Assembly (NCBI GenBank): GCA_964420835.1
Contig: CAYQUO010000016.1
Span: forward strand, 9,189-73,188
Reading direction: 5' to 3'
DNA length: 64,000 nucleotides
From: CAYQUO01 sp964420835
Lineage (GTDB): Bacteria > Chloroflexota > Anaerolineae > Anaerolineales > Anaerolineaceae
Positions 1-8,038 of this stretch are shown here, piece by piece. The position numbers were made by a program, and so were the translations under genes. Numbering within the stretch: position 1 is the stretch's first letter; every line of letters begins with the position of its first letter. The notes beneath the pieces are model-generated. The model had not been told where the DNA came from, made no database searches, and saw only the letters and a program-made list of their open reading frames with translations.

Positions 1-249
1 TTTACACCACCCAATCAAGTGGAGTACAACGAGATAAATCTTGATCAGTTGTCCCGTTTTAAAAAAGGCGACACAATCACTCCGGAAGTCCTGGGTGAGG
101 CTGGCTTGCTTCACAAACGGGCCAATCCAGTCGTCGTTCTCGGCGATGGGGAAATAAAAATGGCGTTAAAGCTCCAAGTACACCGGGTTACCAAAGGCGC
201 CCGTGCCAAGATCGAGGCTGCTGGTGGTAGCGTGGAGCTGATCTCATAA
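1..249 (+). CDS. rplO: Large-subunit ribosomal protein L15, C-terminal part
   Basis: The reading frame is open from the first base, so the window cuts the gene and only about 82 C-terminal residues are present. These match the L15 end: a 'GEAGLL' stretch, a 'VVVLGDGEI' strand, then 'HRVTKGARAKIEAAGGSVELI'. L15 is a late-assembly 50S protein. It lies 29 bases before secY, the usual rplO-secY-adk order of the spc operon. A GTG at 19 is in frame but is internal and should not be taken as the start. Confidence 0.95.
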   Translation, partial: FTPPNQVEYNEINLDQLSRFKKGDTITPEVLGEAGLLHKRANPVVVLGDGEIKMALKLQVHRVTKGARAKIEAAGGSVELIS

Positions 250-278
250 TTGATTTGCTCGTTTGAGGAGAGCCGCTC

Positions 279-1622
279 ATGAAGCGTTCAGCCTGGCGTT
301 ATTTGTGGAAATCGGAGGATATCCGCAGGAAGTTGTTGATCACACTCCTGCTCTTGGTAATCTACCGTTTTGCAGCCAATATTCCAGTCCCCGGTATTAA
401 CCGGGAGGTTCTTGCCTCTCTTGCACAATCCGGAGGCGCTGCCGGAAACCTGTTCAACCTGCTTGACCTTCTTTCAGGTGGAACGGTTTCTAATTTCTCA
501 ATCCTGGCGATGGGAGTTTACCCATATATTACCTCCCAGATCATCCTTCAATTGCTAGTTCCGATCATCCCAGCACTTGAAGCCCGGATCAAGGATAATC
601 CACGTGAAGGCCAAAAATTGATGGAGCGTTGGACGGTAATCTTAACCGTGCCCATGTCAGCTCTTTCGGCTGTCGGACAAATCAACATCTTCAGTTCTCT
701 GACCGGAGGACAATCAATCCTGCGCAATTATGGTTTTAGCGGCGAAGCACTGCTTCCAACCCTGGCGACGCTGTTTTCCATGATGGCTGGCACCATGTTC
801 GGCATCTGGTTGGGTCAGTTGATATCTGAGTATGGCATACCCAACCAGGGCCTTTCGTTAATCATTTTTGCAGGAATCGTTTCCAGAATTCCAAGCCATT
901 TTGGTTCAATCCTTAGCGATAAGACCAATGGTTGGTGGTTGATGTTGATCATTCTTGCAATACTTGGGCTGACAATTTTCGCCATCGTTTTTGTACAACA
1001 GGGCCGCAGGAATGTGCCTGTTCTCTTCCCTGGCAGGCGGGTTGGAAACCGGATGTCCATGCCGGTGCGTAGCAACCTTCCATTGATGGTTAACATGGCC
1101 GGCATGATCCCATTGATCTTTGCCCAATCGTTAATGACCTTCCCTGCCATTGTTGCCAGTTATTTCACAAATGTCCAGGCGGAATGGTTGAAAAATTTTG
1201 CCATGGGTGTTTACCGGGTCTTTAATGGATCCAATGTCTGGTATTCATTGATGTATTTCTTCCTGGTCGTGGCTTTCACGTTCTTCTACACAGATGTACT
1301 GTTCACCCAGCAGAATTATGGGGACAACTTAAAGAAACAGGGAGCACAGATCCCCGGGGTGGTACGTGGAGCACCAACCCAGAAATATTTGACCAAGGTT
1401 CAACGACGGATCACCCTTCCCGGCGCGCTTTTTTTGGGATTTGTGGCGGTATTTCCCTTTCTGCTTGGGGTTGCACTGCCGGTCGGCTCACGTCAATCAG
1501 GGCTGTTCCTGATTTCTGCAGCCGGATTGCTGATCGTTGTGGGTGTTGTTCGCGATACCTTTAATATCATTGACGCTGAACTTAAATTGCATGGTTATGA
1601 TGAAAGCCTGATTAAAGGGTAA
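279..1622 (+). CDS. secY: Preprotein translocase subunit SecY
   Basis: This is the channel-forming subunit of the SecYEG translocon in the cytoplasmic membrane. It has 447 residues, near the usual length of about 430-450. The N-terminal region reads 'IRRKLLITLLLLVIYRFAANIPVPGI', followed by many hydrophobic segments and the typical cytoplasmic loop with 'GQRRNVPV..GRRVG' and 'LPLMVNMAGMIPLIFAQSL'. 'GGAAGNLFNLLDLLSGG' matches the plug-region helix. A GAGGAG ribosome-binding site lies 8-13 nt upstream of the ATG. It sits between rplO and adk in the spc operon. Confidence 0.97.
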   Translation: MKRSAWRYLWKSEDIRRKLLITLLLLVIYRFAANIPVPGINREVLASLAQSGGAAGNLFNLLDLLSGGTVSNFSILAMGVYPYITSQIILQLLVPIIPALEARIKDNPREGQKLMERWTVILTVPMSALSAVGQINIFSSLTGGQSILRNYGFSGEALLPTLATLFSMMAGTMFGIWLGQLISEYGIPNQGLSLIIFAGIVSRIPSHFGSILSDKTNGWWLMLIILAILGLTIFAIVFVQQGRRNVPVLFPGRRVGNRMSMPVRSNLPLMVNMAGMIPLIFAQSLMTFPAIVASYFTNVQAEWLKNFAMGVYRVFNGSNVWYSLMYFFLVVAFTFFYTDVLFTQQNYGDNLKKQGAQIPGVVRGAPTQKYLTKVQRRITLPGALFLGFVAVFPFLLGVALPVGSRQSGLFLISAAGLLIVVGVVRDTFNIIDAELKLHGYDESLIKG

Positions 1623-1630
1623 GCGAATTG

Positions 1631-2290
1631 ATGAGTCATTTTATTATTCTTTTAGGTCCCCCGGGTGCGGGAAAGGGAACACAGGCACAGTTGCTATCCA
1701 TGCACTTTGGACTGGCCCATATCTCCTCTGGTGATATTTTTCGCGTGAATCTGAATGCTGAAACCGAACTTGGCAAGCAAGCCAGGCAATTTGTTGACAA
1801 GGGGGAACTTGTCCCTGATGATCTCACCATTGCCATGATAAAGGATCGGTTGTTAAAGCCGGATTGTTCAGCTGGAGCCCTGCTGGATGGGTTTCCGCGA
1901 ACAATTGCCCAGGCGGAAGCCCTTCAGAAAACCATTGGCGAAATTGGAGGGACAATTGCATTGGTTCCTTATATTTCCGTCCCCGATGATGTCCTGTTGG
2001 AAAGATTGGGAGGCCGCTTTACCTGCCGGGAACAGGGGCATGTTTACCATATTAAGAATAATCCACCAAGGGTTGCAGGGCAATGTGACCTTGATGGCTC
2101 AGAACTTTACCAGCGCGAGGATGACAAACCGGAAACCGTGGCAAAGCGCATCCAGGTATACAAGGAGCAAACCGCTCCCTTGATCTCATACTATAAGAAC
2201 CTGGGATTATTGTTGGAAGTTGATGGCACCCGGCCGATCGATGCGATCAATTCACTGCTTGAAAAAGCCATTGAGGAGAAAATTCACTGA
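1631..2290 (+). CDS. adk: Adenylate kinase
   Basis: It interconverts ATP + AMP and 2 ADP in the cytosol. The P-loop GPPGAGKGT is at residues 9-17, 'DGFPRT' is the AMP-site motif, and the long LID domain spans about residues 125-165. In the LID the four-ligand zinc site of Gram-positive enzymes is only partly kept: Cys-x2-Gln ('CREQ') and Cys-x2-Asp ('CDLD'), so zinc binding is doubtful. A TTG at 1628 directly precedes the ATG at 1631; I chose the ATG. The stop TGA overlaps the start of map (ATGA-type junction), implying translational coupling. 219 residues. Confidence 0.95.
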   Translation: MSHFIILLGPPGAGKGTQAQLLSMHFGLAHISSGDIFRVNLNAETELGKQARQFVDKGELVPDDLTIAMIKDRLLKPDCSAGALLDGFPRTIAQAEALQKTIGEIGGTIALVPYISVPDDVLLERLGGRFTCREQGHVYHIKNNPPRVAGQCDLDGSELYQREDDKPETVAKRIQVYKEQTAPLISYYKNLGLLLEVDGTRPIDAINSLLEKAIEEKIH

Positions 2291-3120
2291 TGTCCTGGGA
2301 CCGCCAGATCTCAATAAAAAGTCCCGACGAGATAGCCATAATGCGCATGGCCGGTCAAATTAATGCCGAAGCCCTTGCGGCAGCCTACAAGGCGATTCGG
2401 CCGGGTGTATCAACAGCTGACATCAATGCAGCGGCTGAAGATATTCTTCTCCATAAATACCAGGTGTATTCCCCTTTTCTGCATTATCCGGGACCATATC
2501 CCTACCCTGCCAGCACTACGATCAGCATCAACGACGAGCTGGTTCATGGAATACCGGATAAGCGGCGGAAATTAAAAGAAGGCGATATTGTTTCAGTGGA
2601 TTGTGGGACGGTGTACGAAGGGTTTGTGGCTGACTCTGCATTTACAGCACCAGTTGGTGAAGTAAGCCATGAAGTTTATCATCTCCTCAATGTGACAGAA
2701 AAGGCACTCTATGTTGGAATTGAAAAAATGATTGCCGGGAACAGGGTGGGAGACATTTCTTCAGCCATTCAGGAATACGTCGAAAGCAACCAACTTCATG
2801 TTGTTCGAGAATATACTGGCCATGGGGTGGGCCGGCAGATGCACGAAGGACCCCAGGTGCCCAATTATGGAGTGGCAGGACGAGGGGTGTTGCTGAGAAA
2901 TGGAATGACCATTGCCCTGGAACCGATGGTGTTGGTTGGGACGCCGGCTACCCGCATCCTGGCGGATGAGTGGACCGTGGCATCACGAGATGGATCACTG
3001 ACCGCCCATTTTGAACATACGGTTGCGATCACGGAAGAGGGGCCGGTCATCCTTACCTTACTGGCTGATGATAGTCCACCGGTCAGTATCTCTGGACAGA
3101 AAGTGCATCAAAAGATATAA
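2290..3120 (+). CDS. map: Methionine aminopeptidase, type I
   Basis: It removes the N-terminal methionine from nascent proteins. The metal ligands and active-site context are visible: 'VDCGTVYEGFVADSAFT' (two Asp ligands), 'YTGHGVGRQMHEGP' (His ligand), 'IALEPMV' (Glu) and 'FEHTVAITEEGP' (Glu). It has 276 residues, about 25 more than minimal type I enzymes. The extra part is a C-terminal tail after 'GPVIL' with no recognisable domain. Its start overlaps the adk stop. In many bacteria infA follows map; here rpmJ follows directly. Confidence 0.95.
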   Translation: MSWDRQISIKSPDEIAIMRMAGQINAEALAAAYKAIRPGVSTADINAAAEDILLHKYQVYSPFLHYPGPYPYPASTTISINDELVHGIPDKRRKLKEGDIVSVDCGTVYEGFVADSAFTAPVGEVSHEVYHLLNVTEKALYVGIEKMIAGNRVGDISSAIQEYVESNQLHVVREYTGHGVGRQMHEGPQVPNYGVAGRGVLLRNGMTIALEPMVLVGTPATRILADEWTVASRDGSLTAHFEHTVAITEEGPVILTLLADDSPPVSISGQKVHQKI

Positions 3121-3164
3121 TTTCAAGTTTGGTTTCATGGTTTTTCGGTTATTAGGAGATTTTT

Positions 3165-3278
3165 ATGAAGGTCACAACATCCATCAAAAAACGGTGCTCC
3201 AAATGTAAGATCGTAAAGCGTAGTGGGCGTTTGTATGTAATCTGCGAAAATCCAAAACATAAACAACGACAGGGGTAA
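3165..3278 (+). CDS. rpmJ: Large-subunit ribosomal protein L36 (zinc type)
   Basis: A 37-residue protein beginning MKVTTSIKKRC with a Cys11-x2-Cys14 ... Cys27 ... His32 zinc ribbon, the classic C+ form of L36. A GGAG ribosome-binding site lies 7-10 nt before the ATG. It is nine bases upstream of rpsM and 44 bases downstream of map, in the position that is normally infA-rpmJ. The gene is very short, but the family match is exact over its whole length. Confidence 0.96.
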   Translation: MKVTTSIKKRCSKCKIVKRSGRLYVICENPKHKQRQG

Positions 3279-3287
3279 AGAGGAGTT

Positions 3288-3677
3288 ATGGCGAGAATTG
3301 AAGGTGTTGACCTGCCACGTAATAAGCGGATTGAAGTGGCATTGCAGTACATCTACGGAATTGGACCGACCCGGGCTCGCAAGATCCTGGCGGAAACGAA
3401 GGTTAACCCAGACATCCGGGTAAAAGATATCAGCGAAACAGATACATCTGCTCTGCGGGATTATATCTCCCAAAACTACAAGGTCGAGGGTGACCTTCGC
3501 AGGGAAATGCAGATGAACATCAAGCGGCTGATAGAGATCGGATGTTATCGGGGTTTGCGTCACCGGAGAAACCTGCCTGCACGTGGTCAGCGCACCCGGA
3601 CAAACGCCCGAACCTCGAAGGGTCCAAAAAAGACGGTTGCCGGTCGCGGTCGCCGCAGAGGAGCTGCAAAGAAATGA
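3288..3677 (+). CDS. rpsM: Small-subunit ribosomal protein S13
   Basis: This 30S head protein contacts the P-site tRNA and L5/L31 bridges. 129 residues: 'MARIEGVDLPRNKRIEVALQYIYGIG' at the start, a helix-two-turn-helix, 'RGLRHRRNLPARGQRTRTNARTSKGP' in the conserved RNA-binding part, and a basic C-terminal tail. AGGAG lies just before the ATG. It is first in the rpsM-rpsK-rpsD-rpoA-rplQ block, but an unusual 120-base structured spacer separates it from rpsK. Confidence 0.97.
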   Translation: MARIEGVDLPRNKRIEVALQYIYGIGPTRARKILAETKVNPDIRVKDISETDTSALRDYISQNYKVEGDLRREMQMNIKRLIEIGCYRGLRHRRNLPARGQRTRTNARTSKGPKKTVAGRGRRRGAAKK

Positions 3678-3693
3678 TCCTTTGACTGGACGG

Positions 3694-3738
3694 ACTGGTT
3701 GGGAGGGCTTCCTTCTTGCCCGCGGCTGCCCAACTGGT
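3694..3738 (+). promoter_or_regulatory. Stable RNA hairpin in the rpsM-rpsK spacer
   Basis: The two arms, 3694-3703 and 3729-3738, pair over ten positions, two of them G-U. Inside is a second GGGC/GCCC stem at about 3704-3718. There is no T-tract, so it does not look like a simple terminator. It lies in a 120-base gap between genes that are usually only a few bases apart. It could be an r-protein autoregulatory site or an RNA-processing site. Confidence 0.45.
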
Positions 3739-3797
3739 GTCGGTTCCATCAAAGGCTTTGCTTGGATATATTGTAGAATCTTAACTGGTGAGGTTTT

Positions 3798-4202
3798 ATG
3801 GCTCAAACAGCACGAACCACAAGGCGTGGCGCATCAACAAGGAAAGTAAAACGAACCCTGAACTCGGGGCAGGTGCATGTTTATGCATCCTTCAACAACA
3901 CGATCATCACGATTACTGACCAGGAGGGCAACACAGTTTGCTGGGGAAGTTCCGGGTCGGTTGGTTTTAAAGGGTCACGGAAAAGCACTCCATTTGCAGC
4001 ACGAATGGCAGCCGAACAAGCCATCAAGACTGCACAGGAAATGGGTGTTCAGGAGGTGGATCTGATCGTTAAAGGTCCGGGTCCTGGGCGGGAATCAGCA
4101 ATCCGTGCTGTCCAATCGATGGGCATTAAAGTAAGATCGATCGTTGATATTACCCCGGTGCCCCATAACGGATGCCGGCCTCCCAAGAAACGCCGCGTTT
4201 AA
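3798..4202 (+). CDS. rpsK: Small-subunit ribosomal protein S11
   Basis: A platform protein of the 30S subunit. 134 residues. It contains the family hallmarks 'GQVHVYASFNNTIITITD', 'WGSSGSVGFKGSRKSTPFAA' and the C-terminal 'DITPVPHNGCRPPKKRRV', with the conserved HNGC element. It follows rpsM after the structured spacer and precedes rpsD by 15 bases. Confidence 0.97.
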   Translation: MAQTARTTRRGASTRKVKRTLNSGQVHVYASFNNTIITITDQEGNTVCWGSSGSVGFKGSRKSTPFAARMAAEQAIKTAQEMGVQEVDLIVKGPGPGRESAIRAVQSMGIKVRSIVDITPVPHNGCRPPKKRRV

Positions 4203-4217
4203 AGAGAGGGATTATTT

Positions 4218-4856
4218 ATGGCAAGATATATTGGACCGGTATGTAAATTATGCCGGAGAGAAAATGAAAAAATGTTCTTGAAGGGCGAGCGATGCTATAC
4301 CCCCAAATGCAGTTTTGAGAAACGCGCCTACGCCCCCGGAGAACACGGACACGGCGCACAGCGACGCGCTGACAGGATCTCGGATTATTCGCGACAGCTG
4401 AGGGCCAAACAAAAAGCGCGCAGGCTGTATGGGGTGATGGAGAGGCAATTCCGCCGCTATTTTGCGGCCGCATTGAAACGGCGGGGCCTTACAGGCATGA
4501 ACCTGTTGCAGGAACTGGAATTAAGGGTGGACAACGTGGTTTACCGGATGGGATTTGCCGAAAATCGCAACCAGGCACGCCAGTTGGTGAATCATGGGCA
4601 TATCCTGGTCAATGGCAGGCGTGCTGATATTGCTTCGATGATTTTAAAGCCAGGTGACAAGGTTGAAGTCCGTGAAGGTTCAAAGAAACGGACATATTTT
4701 AAAGAATTGCCGGATTTTGCTGAAAAACGGACTTGTGCTCCCTGGCTGGCCTGTGATGTAAAAACCCTGAGTGCCACCGTGTTGCGTCTCCCGGAACGGG
4801 GAGAGATCGACGGCAACTTGTCGGAGCAGCTGATCGTTGAGTACTACTCAAGATAA
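4218..4856 (+). CDS. rpsD: Small-subunit ribosomal protein S4 (zinc type)
   Basis: A primary 16S rRNA-binding protein that nucleates 30S assembly. 212 residues. The N-terminus has four cysteines (Cys9, Cys12, Cys26, Cys31), the zinc-binding C+ form. The S4 RNA-binding fold follows from about residue 100 ('RVDNVVYRMGFAENRNQARQLVNHGHILVNG'). The end 'LSEQLIVEYYSR' is standard. It sits between rpsK and rpoA, as in Bacillus-like and Chloroflexota alpha operons. Confidence 0.97.
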   Translation: MARYIGPVCKLCRRENEKMFLKGERCYTPKCSFEKRAYAPGEHGHGAQRRADRISDYSRQLRAKQKARRLYGVMERQFRRYFAAALKRRGLTGMNLLQELELRVDNVVYRMGFAENRNQARQLVNHGHILVNGRRADIASMILKPGDKVEVREGSKKRTYFKELPDFAEKRTCAPWLACDVKTLSATVLRLPERGEIDGNLSEQLIVEYYSR

Positions 4857-4908
4857 ACCGCATAGTCCGGTGCGCGGTTGTACAAGGTGTACCGGGAAGG
4901 GGTAAAAG

Positions 4909-5877
4909 GTGACTACTATTGCGAATATGGTTACGCCAAAAGTCGAACGCGAAGCTGAAGCGCGCAACTACGGGAAATTCGTCATCAGCCCATTGGAAAA
5001 CGGTTTTGGCATCACGCTTGGGAATGCATTACGAAGGGTATTGCTATCCTCCCTTGAAGGTGCGGCTGTAACGTCCATCAGGCTGTCAGATGTATTGCAT
5101 GAATTCAGCGACATACCTGGAGTTCGAGAGGATGTCATACAGGTCATGCTGCAGGTCAAACAGATAAGAATGATCTTGCATGATGTTGATACGACCCATC
5201 TCCAACTTGAGGTGCGCGGAGAGGGCATAGTAACCGCTGCTGACATCATAACTCCGGCAGAGGTCGAGATCGTAAACCCGGAACTGTATCTCTTTACGGT
5301 TGACAACCGGAAAGCGTCTCTGGAATTCGATATGACCGTTGAGCGGGGCCGTGGATATTCCCCGGCAAACGATCGGAGTGGAAAGTTGCCGATTGGCGAC
5401 TTACCCGTGGATGCAATCTTCAGCCCAGTAAAACGGGTAAACTGGTCTGTATCCAGTGCCAGGGTGGGGCAAAGCACCAATTATGACCGCCTTACCCTCG
5501 AAATATGGACAGACGGGACAATCTCTCCGGAGAACGCCCTGGGAACGGCTTCCAAGATCATTATTGATCACCTGCGTTTTATTGCCGGTATCAGCGATGA
5601 AATGCTGATAATTGGGCAGGATAAAAGTACTGCCGTAAGTCACTTGACCAGTGAAGCGGCTGAGACACCGATTGAAAACCTCGACCTTTCTGTTAGAGTT
5701 TTCAACAGCCTTAAAAGGACCGGTATTACAACTGTGGGGGATGTTCTAGAACTGTTGGAAAAAGGCGAGGAAGCTGTCATGTCCATCCGGAATTTTGGAG
5801 AGAAAAGCCTGGATGAATTGAGGGAGAAAATGCAGGAAAAAGGATTCCTGCATTCTGAAGAAACGGTATCGGAGTAG
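4909..5877 (+). CDS. rpoA: DNA-directed RNA polymerase alpha subunit
   Basis: It dimerises to start RNA polymerase assembly and binds UP elements and activators. 322 residues. The N-terminal domain has 'RNYGKFVISPLENGFGITLGNALRRVLLSSLEGAAVTSIRL'. The C-terminal domain (about residues 245-315) has 'LDLSVRVFNSLKRTGITTVGDVL' and 'NFGEKSLDELREKM'. The start chosen is GTG 4909, preceded by AAGGGG; an ATG seven codons in would also work. It lies between rpsD and rplQ. Confidence 0.97.
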   Translation: MTTIANMVTPKVEREAEARNYGKFVISPLENGFGITLGNALRRVLLSSLEGAAVTSIRLSDVLHEFSDIPGVREDVIQVMLQVKQIRMILHDVDTTHLQLEVRGEGIVTAADIITPAEVEIVNPELYLFTVDNRKASLEFDMTVERGRGYSPANDRSGKLPIGDLPVDAIFSPVKRVNWSVSSARVGQSTNYDRLTLEIWTDGTISPENALGTASKIIIDHLRFIAGISDEMLIIGQDKSTAVSHLTSEAAETPIENLDLSVRVFNSLKRTGITTVGDVLELLEKGEEAVMSIRNFGEKSLDELREKMQEKGFLHSEETVSE

Positions 5878-5883
5878 GCTGAA

Positions 5884-6264
5884 ATGCGACATCAGGTTTC
5901 AGGATTTAAATTAGGCCGCACCAGTGGCCAACGAAAAGGATTGCGGCGTACAATGCTCAGCCAGTTGTTTACTCATGAGAGTATTCGAACAACTCGCACA
6001 AAAGCGTTGTTCATCCGTGGGGAAGCCGAGCGTTTGATTACTTTGGCCCGAAATAGTGAAAACTTGTCGGAAATTGAGAAGGTGAATAAACGCCGCCTTG
6101 CTGCGGCACGACTCGGGAATAATCCTGAGATCGTCAAAAAACTATTCGATGAGATCGGGCCACGGTTTGTCAACCGGAAAGGCGGCTACACCAGAATGTT
6201 CAATCTTGGGCCACGTCTTGGTGATGCGGCCGAGATGGTCATTCTGGAATTGGTTGAAGAGTAA
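5884..6264 (+). CDS. rplQ: Large-subunit ribosomal protein L17
   Basis: A 50S protein near the exit tunnel. 126 residues. Signature: 'MRHQ..GFKLGRTSGQRKGLRRTMLSQLFTHESIRTTRTKA' and the C-terminal 'GGYTRMFNLGPRLGDAAEMVILELV'. It starts six bases after the rpoA stop, so the two are co-translated. It is the last gene of the conserved alpha operon before truA. Confidence 0.97.
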   Translation: MRHQVSGFKLGRTSGQRKGLRRTMLSQLFTHESIRTTRTKALFIRGEAERLITLARNSENLSEIEKVNKRRLAAARLGNNPEIVKKLFDEIGPRFVNRKGGYTRMFNLGPRLGDAAEMVILELVEE

Positions 6265-6288
6265 ATCCATCCGGCTTACCGGATCGGA

Positions 6289-7020
6289 ATGGCACGTTAC
6301 CAGCTTATAGTTGCTTACGACGGCACGAACTACTGCGGTTTTCAAAAGCAGGGGTTTGGAAGGTCGGTACAGGCCGAGATCGAGAGTGCGTTAAAAAAGA
6401 TCGGCTGGCCAGGCGGCATTTTTCTGGCGGCAGGTCGAACCGATTGCGGCGTACATGCTTTGGGGCAGGTCATCGCCATCGACATGGAATGGAAACATTC
6501 CGTTGATGAACTTCGCAAAGCGATGAATTCCCATTTGCCACCCGATGTATCAGTGCGGCAGGCTGCCCAGGCGGATGCGACTTTTCACCCCAGGTATGGA
6601 GCCAGGTTGCGCACCTATCAGTACACAATTTATTGTGATGCGGACCGGAATCCATTACTGGAACGATATTGTTGGCGCGTTTGGCCGGCGGTGCCTCTGC
6701 ACTTATTGGAAACTTGCGCTGGAGTTTTCATCGGAAAGCATGACTTTTCATCTTTCGGCTCACCACCCCGCAAGGGCGGGAATCCAGTAAGGTCCGTTTT
6801 CTCAAGCAGGTGGTGGAAAGATGGTGCGCTTTTGAAATATGAAATCAGCGCCGATGCATTCCTGTATCACATGGTTCGACGGATGGTATTCCTCCAGGTG
6901 CTGGTTGGACAAGGCAGGCTTGACCTGGCTGAATTGGAGAAAGCCGTTTTGATTGGAACGAAAACGACAGAAGGGCTGGCACCCCCGAATGGTTTGATGC
7001 TGGTCCGTGTTGATTACTAA
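6289..7020 (+). CDS. truA: tRNA pseudouridine(38-40) synthase TruA
   Basis: It converts U38-U40 in the anticodon stem-loop to pseudouridine. 243 residues. 'AYDGTNYCGFQKQ' at the start and 'LAAGRTDCGVHALGQV' carry the catalytic Asp in GRTD. 'FHPRYGARLRTYQYTI' and 'SADAFLYHMVRRMV' are the other conserved blocks. The position rplQ-truA-rplM-rpsI is common in Gram-positive bacteria and Chloroflexota. No strong ribosome-binding site; the ATG 25 bases after rplQ is the only sensible start. Confidence 0.95.
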   Translation: MARYQLIVAYDGTNYCGFQKQGFGRSVQAEIESALKKIGWPGGIFLAAGRTDCGVHALGQVIAIDMEWKHSVDELRKAMNSHLPPDVSVRQAAQADATFHPRYGARLRTYQYTIYCDADRNPLLERYCWRVWPAVPLHLLETCAGVFIGKHDFSSFGSPPRKGGNPVRSVFSSRWWKDGALLKYEISADAFLYHMVRRMVFLQVLVGQGRLDLAELEKAVLIGTKTTEGLAPPNGLMLVRVDY

Positions 7021-7051
7021 CAGGAATGAATATCTTTTTAAAAAAGTTATC

Positions 7052-7073
7052 GCGGTCGAAAGGTTCCGACCGC
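7052..7073 (+). promoter_or_regulatory. Hairpin in the rplM leader
   Basis: Arms GCGGTCG (7052-7058) and CGACCGC (7067-7073) pair perfectly over seven bases with an eight-base loop, ending 10 bases before the rplM ATG. Leaders that bind L13 are known before rplM in Bacillota; this could be an analogue, but no consensus was compared. It is not followed by a T-run, so it is not a terminator. Confidence 0.4.
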
Positions 7074-7083
7074 CAGCGGAGAA

Positions 7084-7515
7084 ATGAACGTGGATAAAAC
7101 ATTTGTTATCAAAGGTAAGACGGAAACCGAATGGGTATTAATGGACGCCTCCGATCAAAGCCTGGGAAGACTCGCTACCAGGATCAGCCGCTATCTGATC
7201 GGGAAGCACAAACCAACCTATTCTCCCGGTGTTGATATGGGCGATGCGGTTGTTGTCATTAATGCCAGCAAATTGAACATCGCACAAAAACGCCTCGATA
7301 CGAAGTTCTACCATCGACATTCCGGGTATCCTGGTGGAATATCATCCATCAGCATGCGGCACCAGATGTTAAAATATCCTGAAAGGGTTATTCGAAGTGC
7401 TGTGTGGGGAATGTTGCCGCATAACAAACTTGGACGACATATCATAAAACGTCTTAAGATCTATCCCGGAAACGAGCATCCGCACATTGCACAGAATCCC
7501 AGGCAGGTTGTATAA
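7084..7515 (+). CDS. rplM: Large-subunit ribosomal protein L13
   Basis: An early-assembly 50S protein. 143 residues. 'WVLMDASDQSLGRLATRISRYLIGKHKPTYSPGVDMGDAVVVINA' and 'AVWGMLPHNKLGRHIIKRLKIYPGNEHPH' are L13 signatures. It forms the conserved pair with rpsI, 15 bases downstream. A hairpin in its leader may control it. Confidence 0.97.
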   Translation: MNVDKTFVIKGKTETEWVLMDASDQSLGRLATRISRYLIGKHKPTYSPGVDMGDAVVVINASKLNIAQKRLDTKFYHRHSGYPGGISSISMRHQMLKYPERVIRSAVWGMLPHNKLGRHIIKRLKIYPGNEHPHIAQNPRQVV

Positions 7516-7530
7516 AGGAGCCTAATTAAT

Positions 7531-7926
7531 ATGTCAGTACAATTTTATGAAGGAATTGGTCGCAGAAAGGAAAGCACAGCCCGGGTTCGGGTGATGTCAG
7601 GTGCTGGGTTGTTTACAATTAATGAAAAGCCGATCGATCAGTATTTCACAAGGCTCGGTGATATGGAAGCAATCCTGGCTCCGCTTCAATCTGCAGGGTA
7701 TGAACGCACCTCGTACGACATCACCGTAAAAGTTGAGGGCGGAGGGGTTACCGGTCAGACAGATTCAGTCCAACTGGGGCTGGCACGCGCTCTTATTAAG
7801 ATGAATCCGGACCTTGGCTCCGTATTAAGAAAAGGCGGTTTTCTGACGCGAGACCCAAGGATCAAAGAACGGAAAAAGCCAGGTCTTAAACGCGCCCGCA
7901 AGGCTCCAACATACACGAAACGGTAA
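7531..7926 (+). CDS. rpsI: Small-subunit ribosomal protein S9
   Basis: This protein's C-terminal tail reaches the P site. 131 residues with 'GIGRRKESTARVRV' at the start, 'VEGGGVTGQTDSVQLGLARALI' in the middle and the basic end 'DPRIKERKKPGLKRARKAPTYTKR' with the conserved final KR. GGAG lies before the ATG. It is the last gene of the ribosomal block; a hairpin follows at 7989-8014. Confidence 0.97.
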   Translation: MSVQFYEGIGRRKESTARVRVMSGAGLFTINEKPIDQYFTRLGDMEAILAPLQSAGYERTSYDITVKVEGGGVTGQTDSVQLGLARALIKMNPDLGSVLRKGGFLTRDPRIKERKKPGLKRARKAPTYTKR

Positions 7927-7988
7927 AAATAAAAATAGATCAAATCGCCTTAAAATTGGATTTGTTTGTAAAGAAACCGAGAATGGGT

Positions 7989-8014
7989 GGGTTTCAGGTG
8001 CACACCTGAAACCC
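7989..8014 (+). terminator. Probable terminator after rpsI
   Basis: A perfect 11-bp stem (7989-7999 with 8004-8014) with a GCAC loop, followed by ATTTGTCTT. The T-tract is short, so termination may be partial. It separates the ribosomal operon from the MazG gene, whose ATG is at 8039. Confidence 0.6.
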
Positions 8015-8038
8015 ATTTGTCTTAAAGGGATCAGCCAT

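Noticed and set aside
3135..3806. Minus-strand frame of 223 codons across rpmJ and rpsM
   Set aside because: It covers two certain ribosomal genes on the other strand and resembles no protein.
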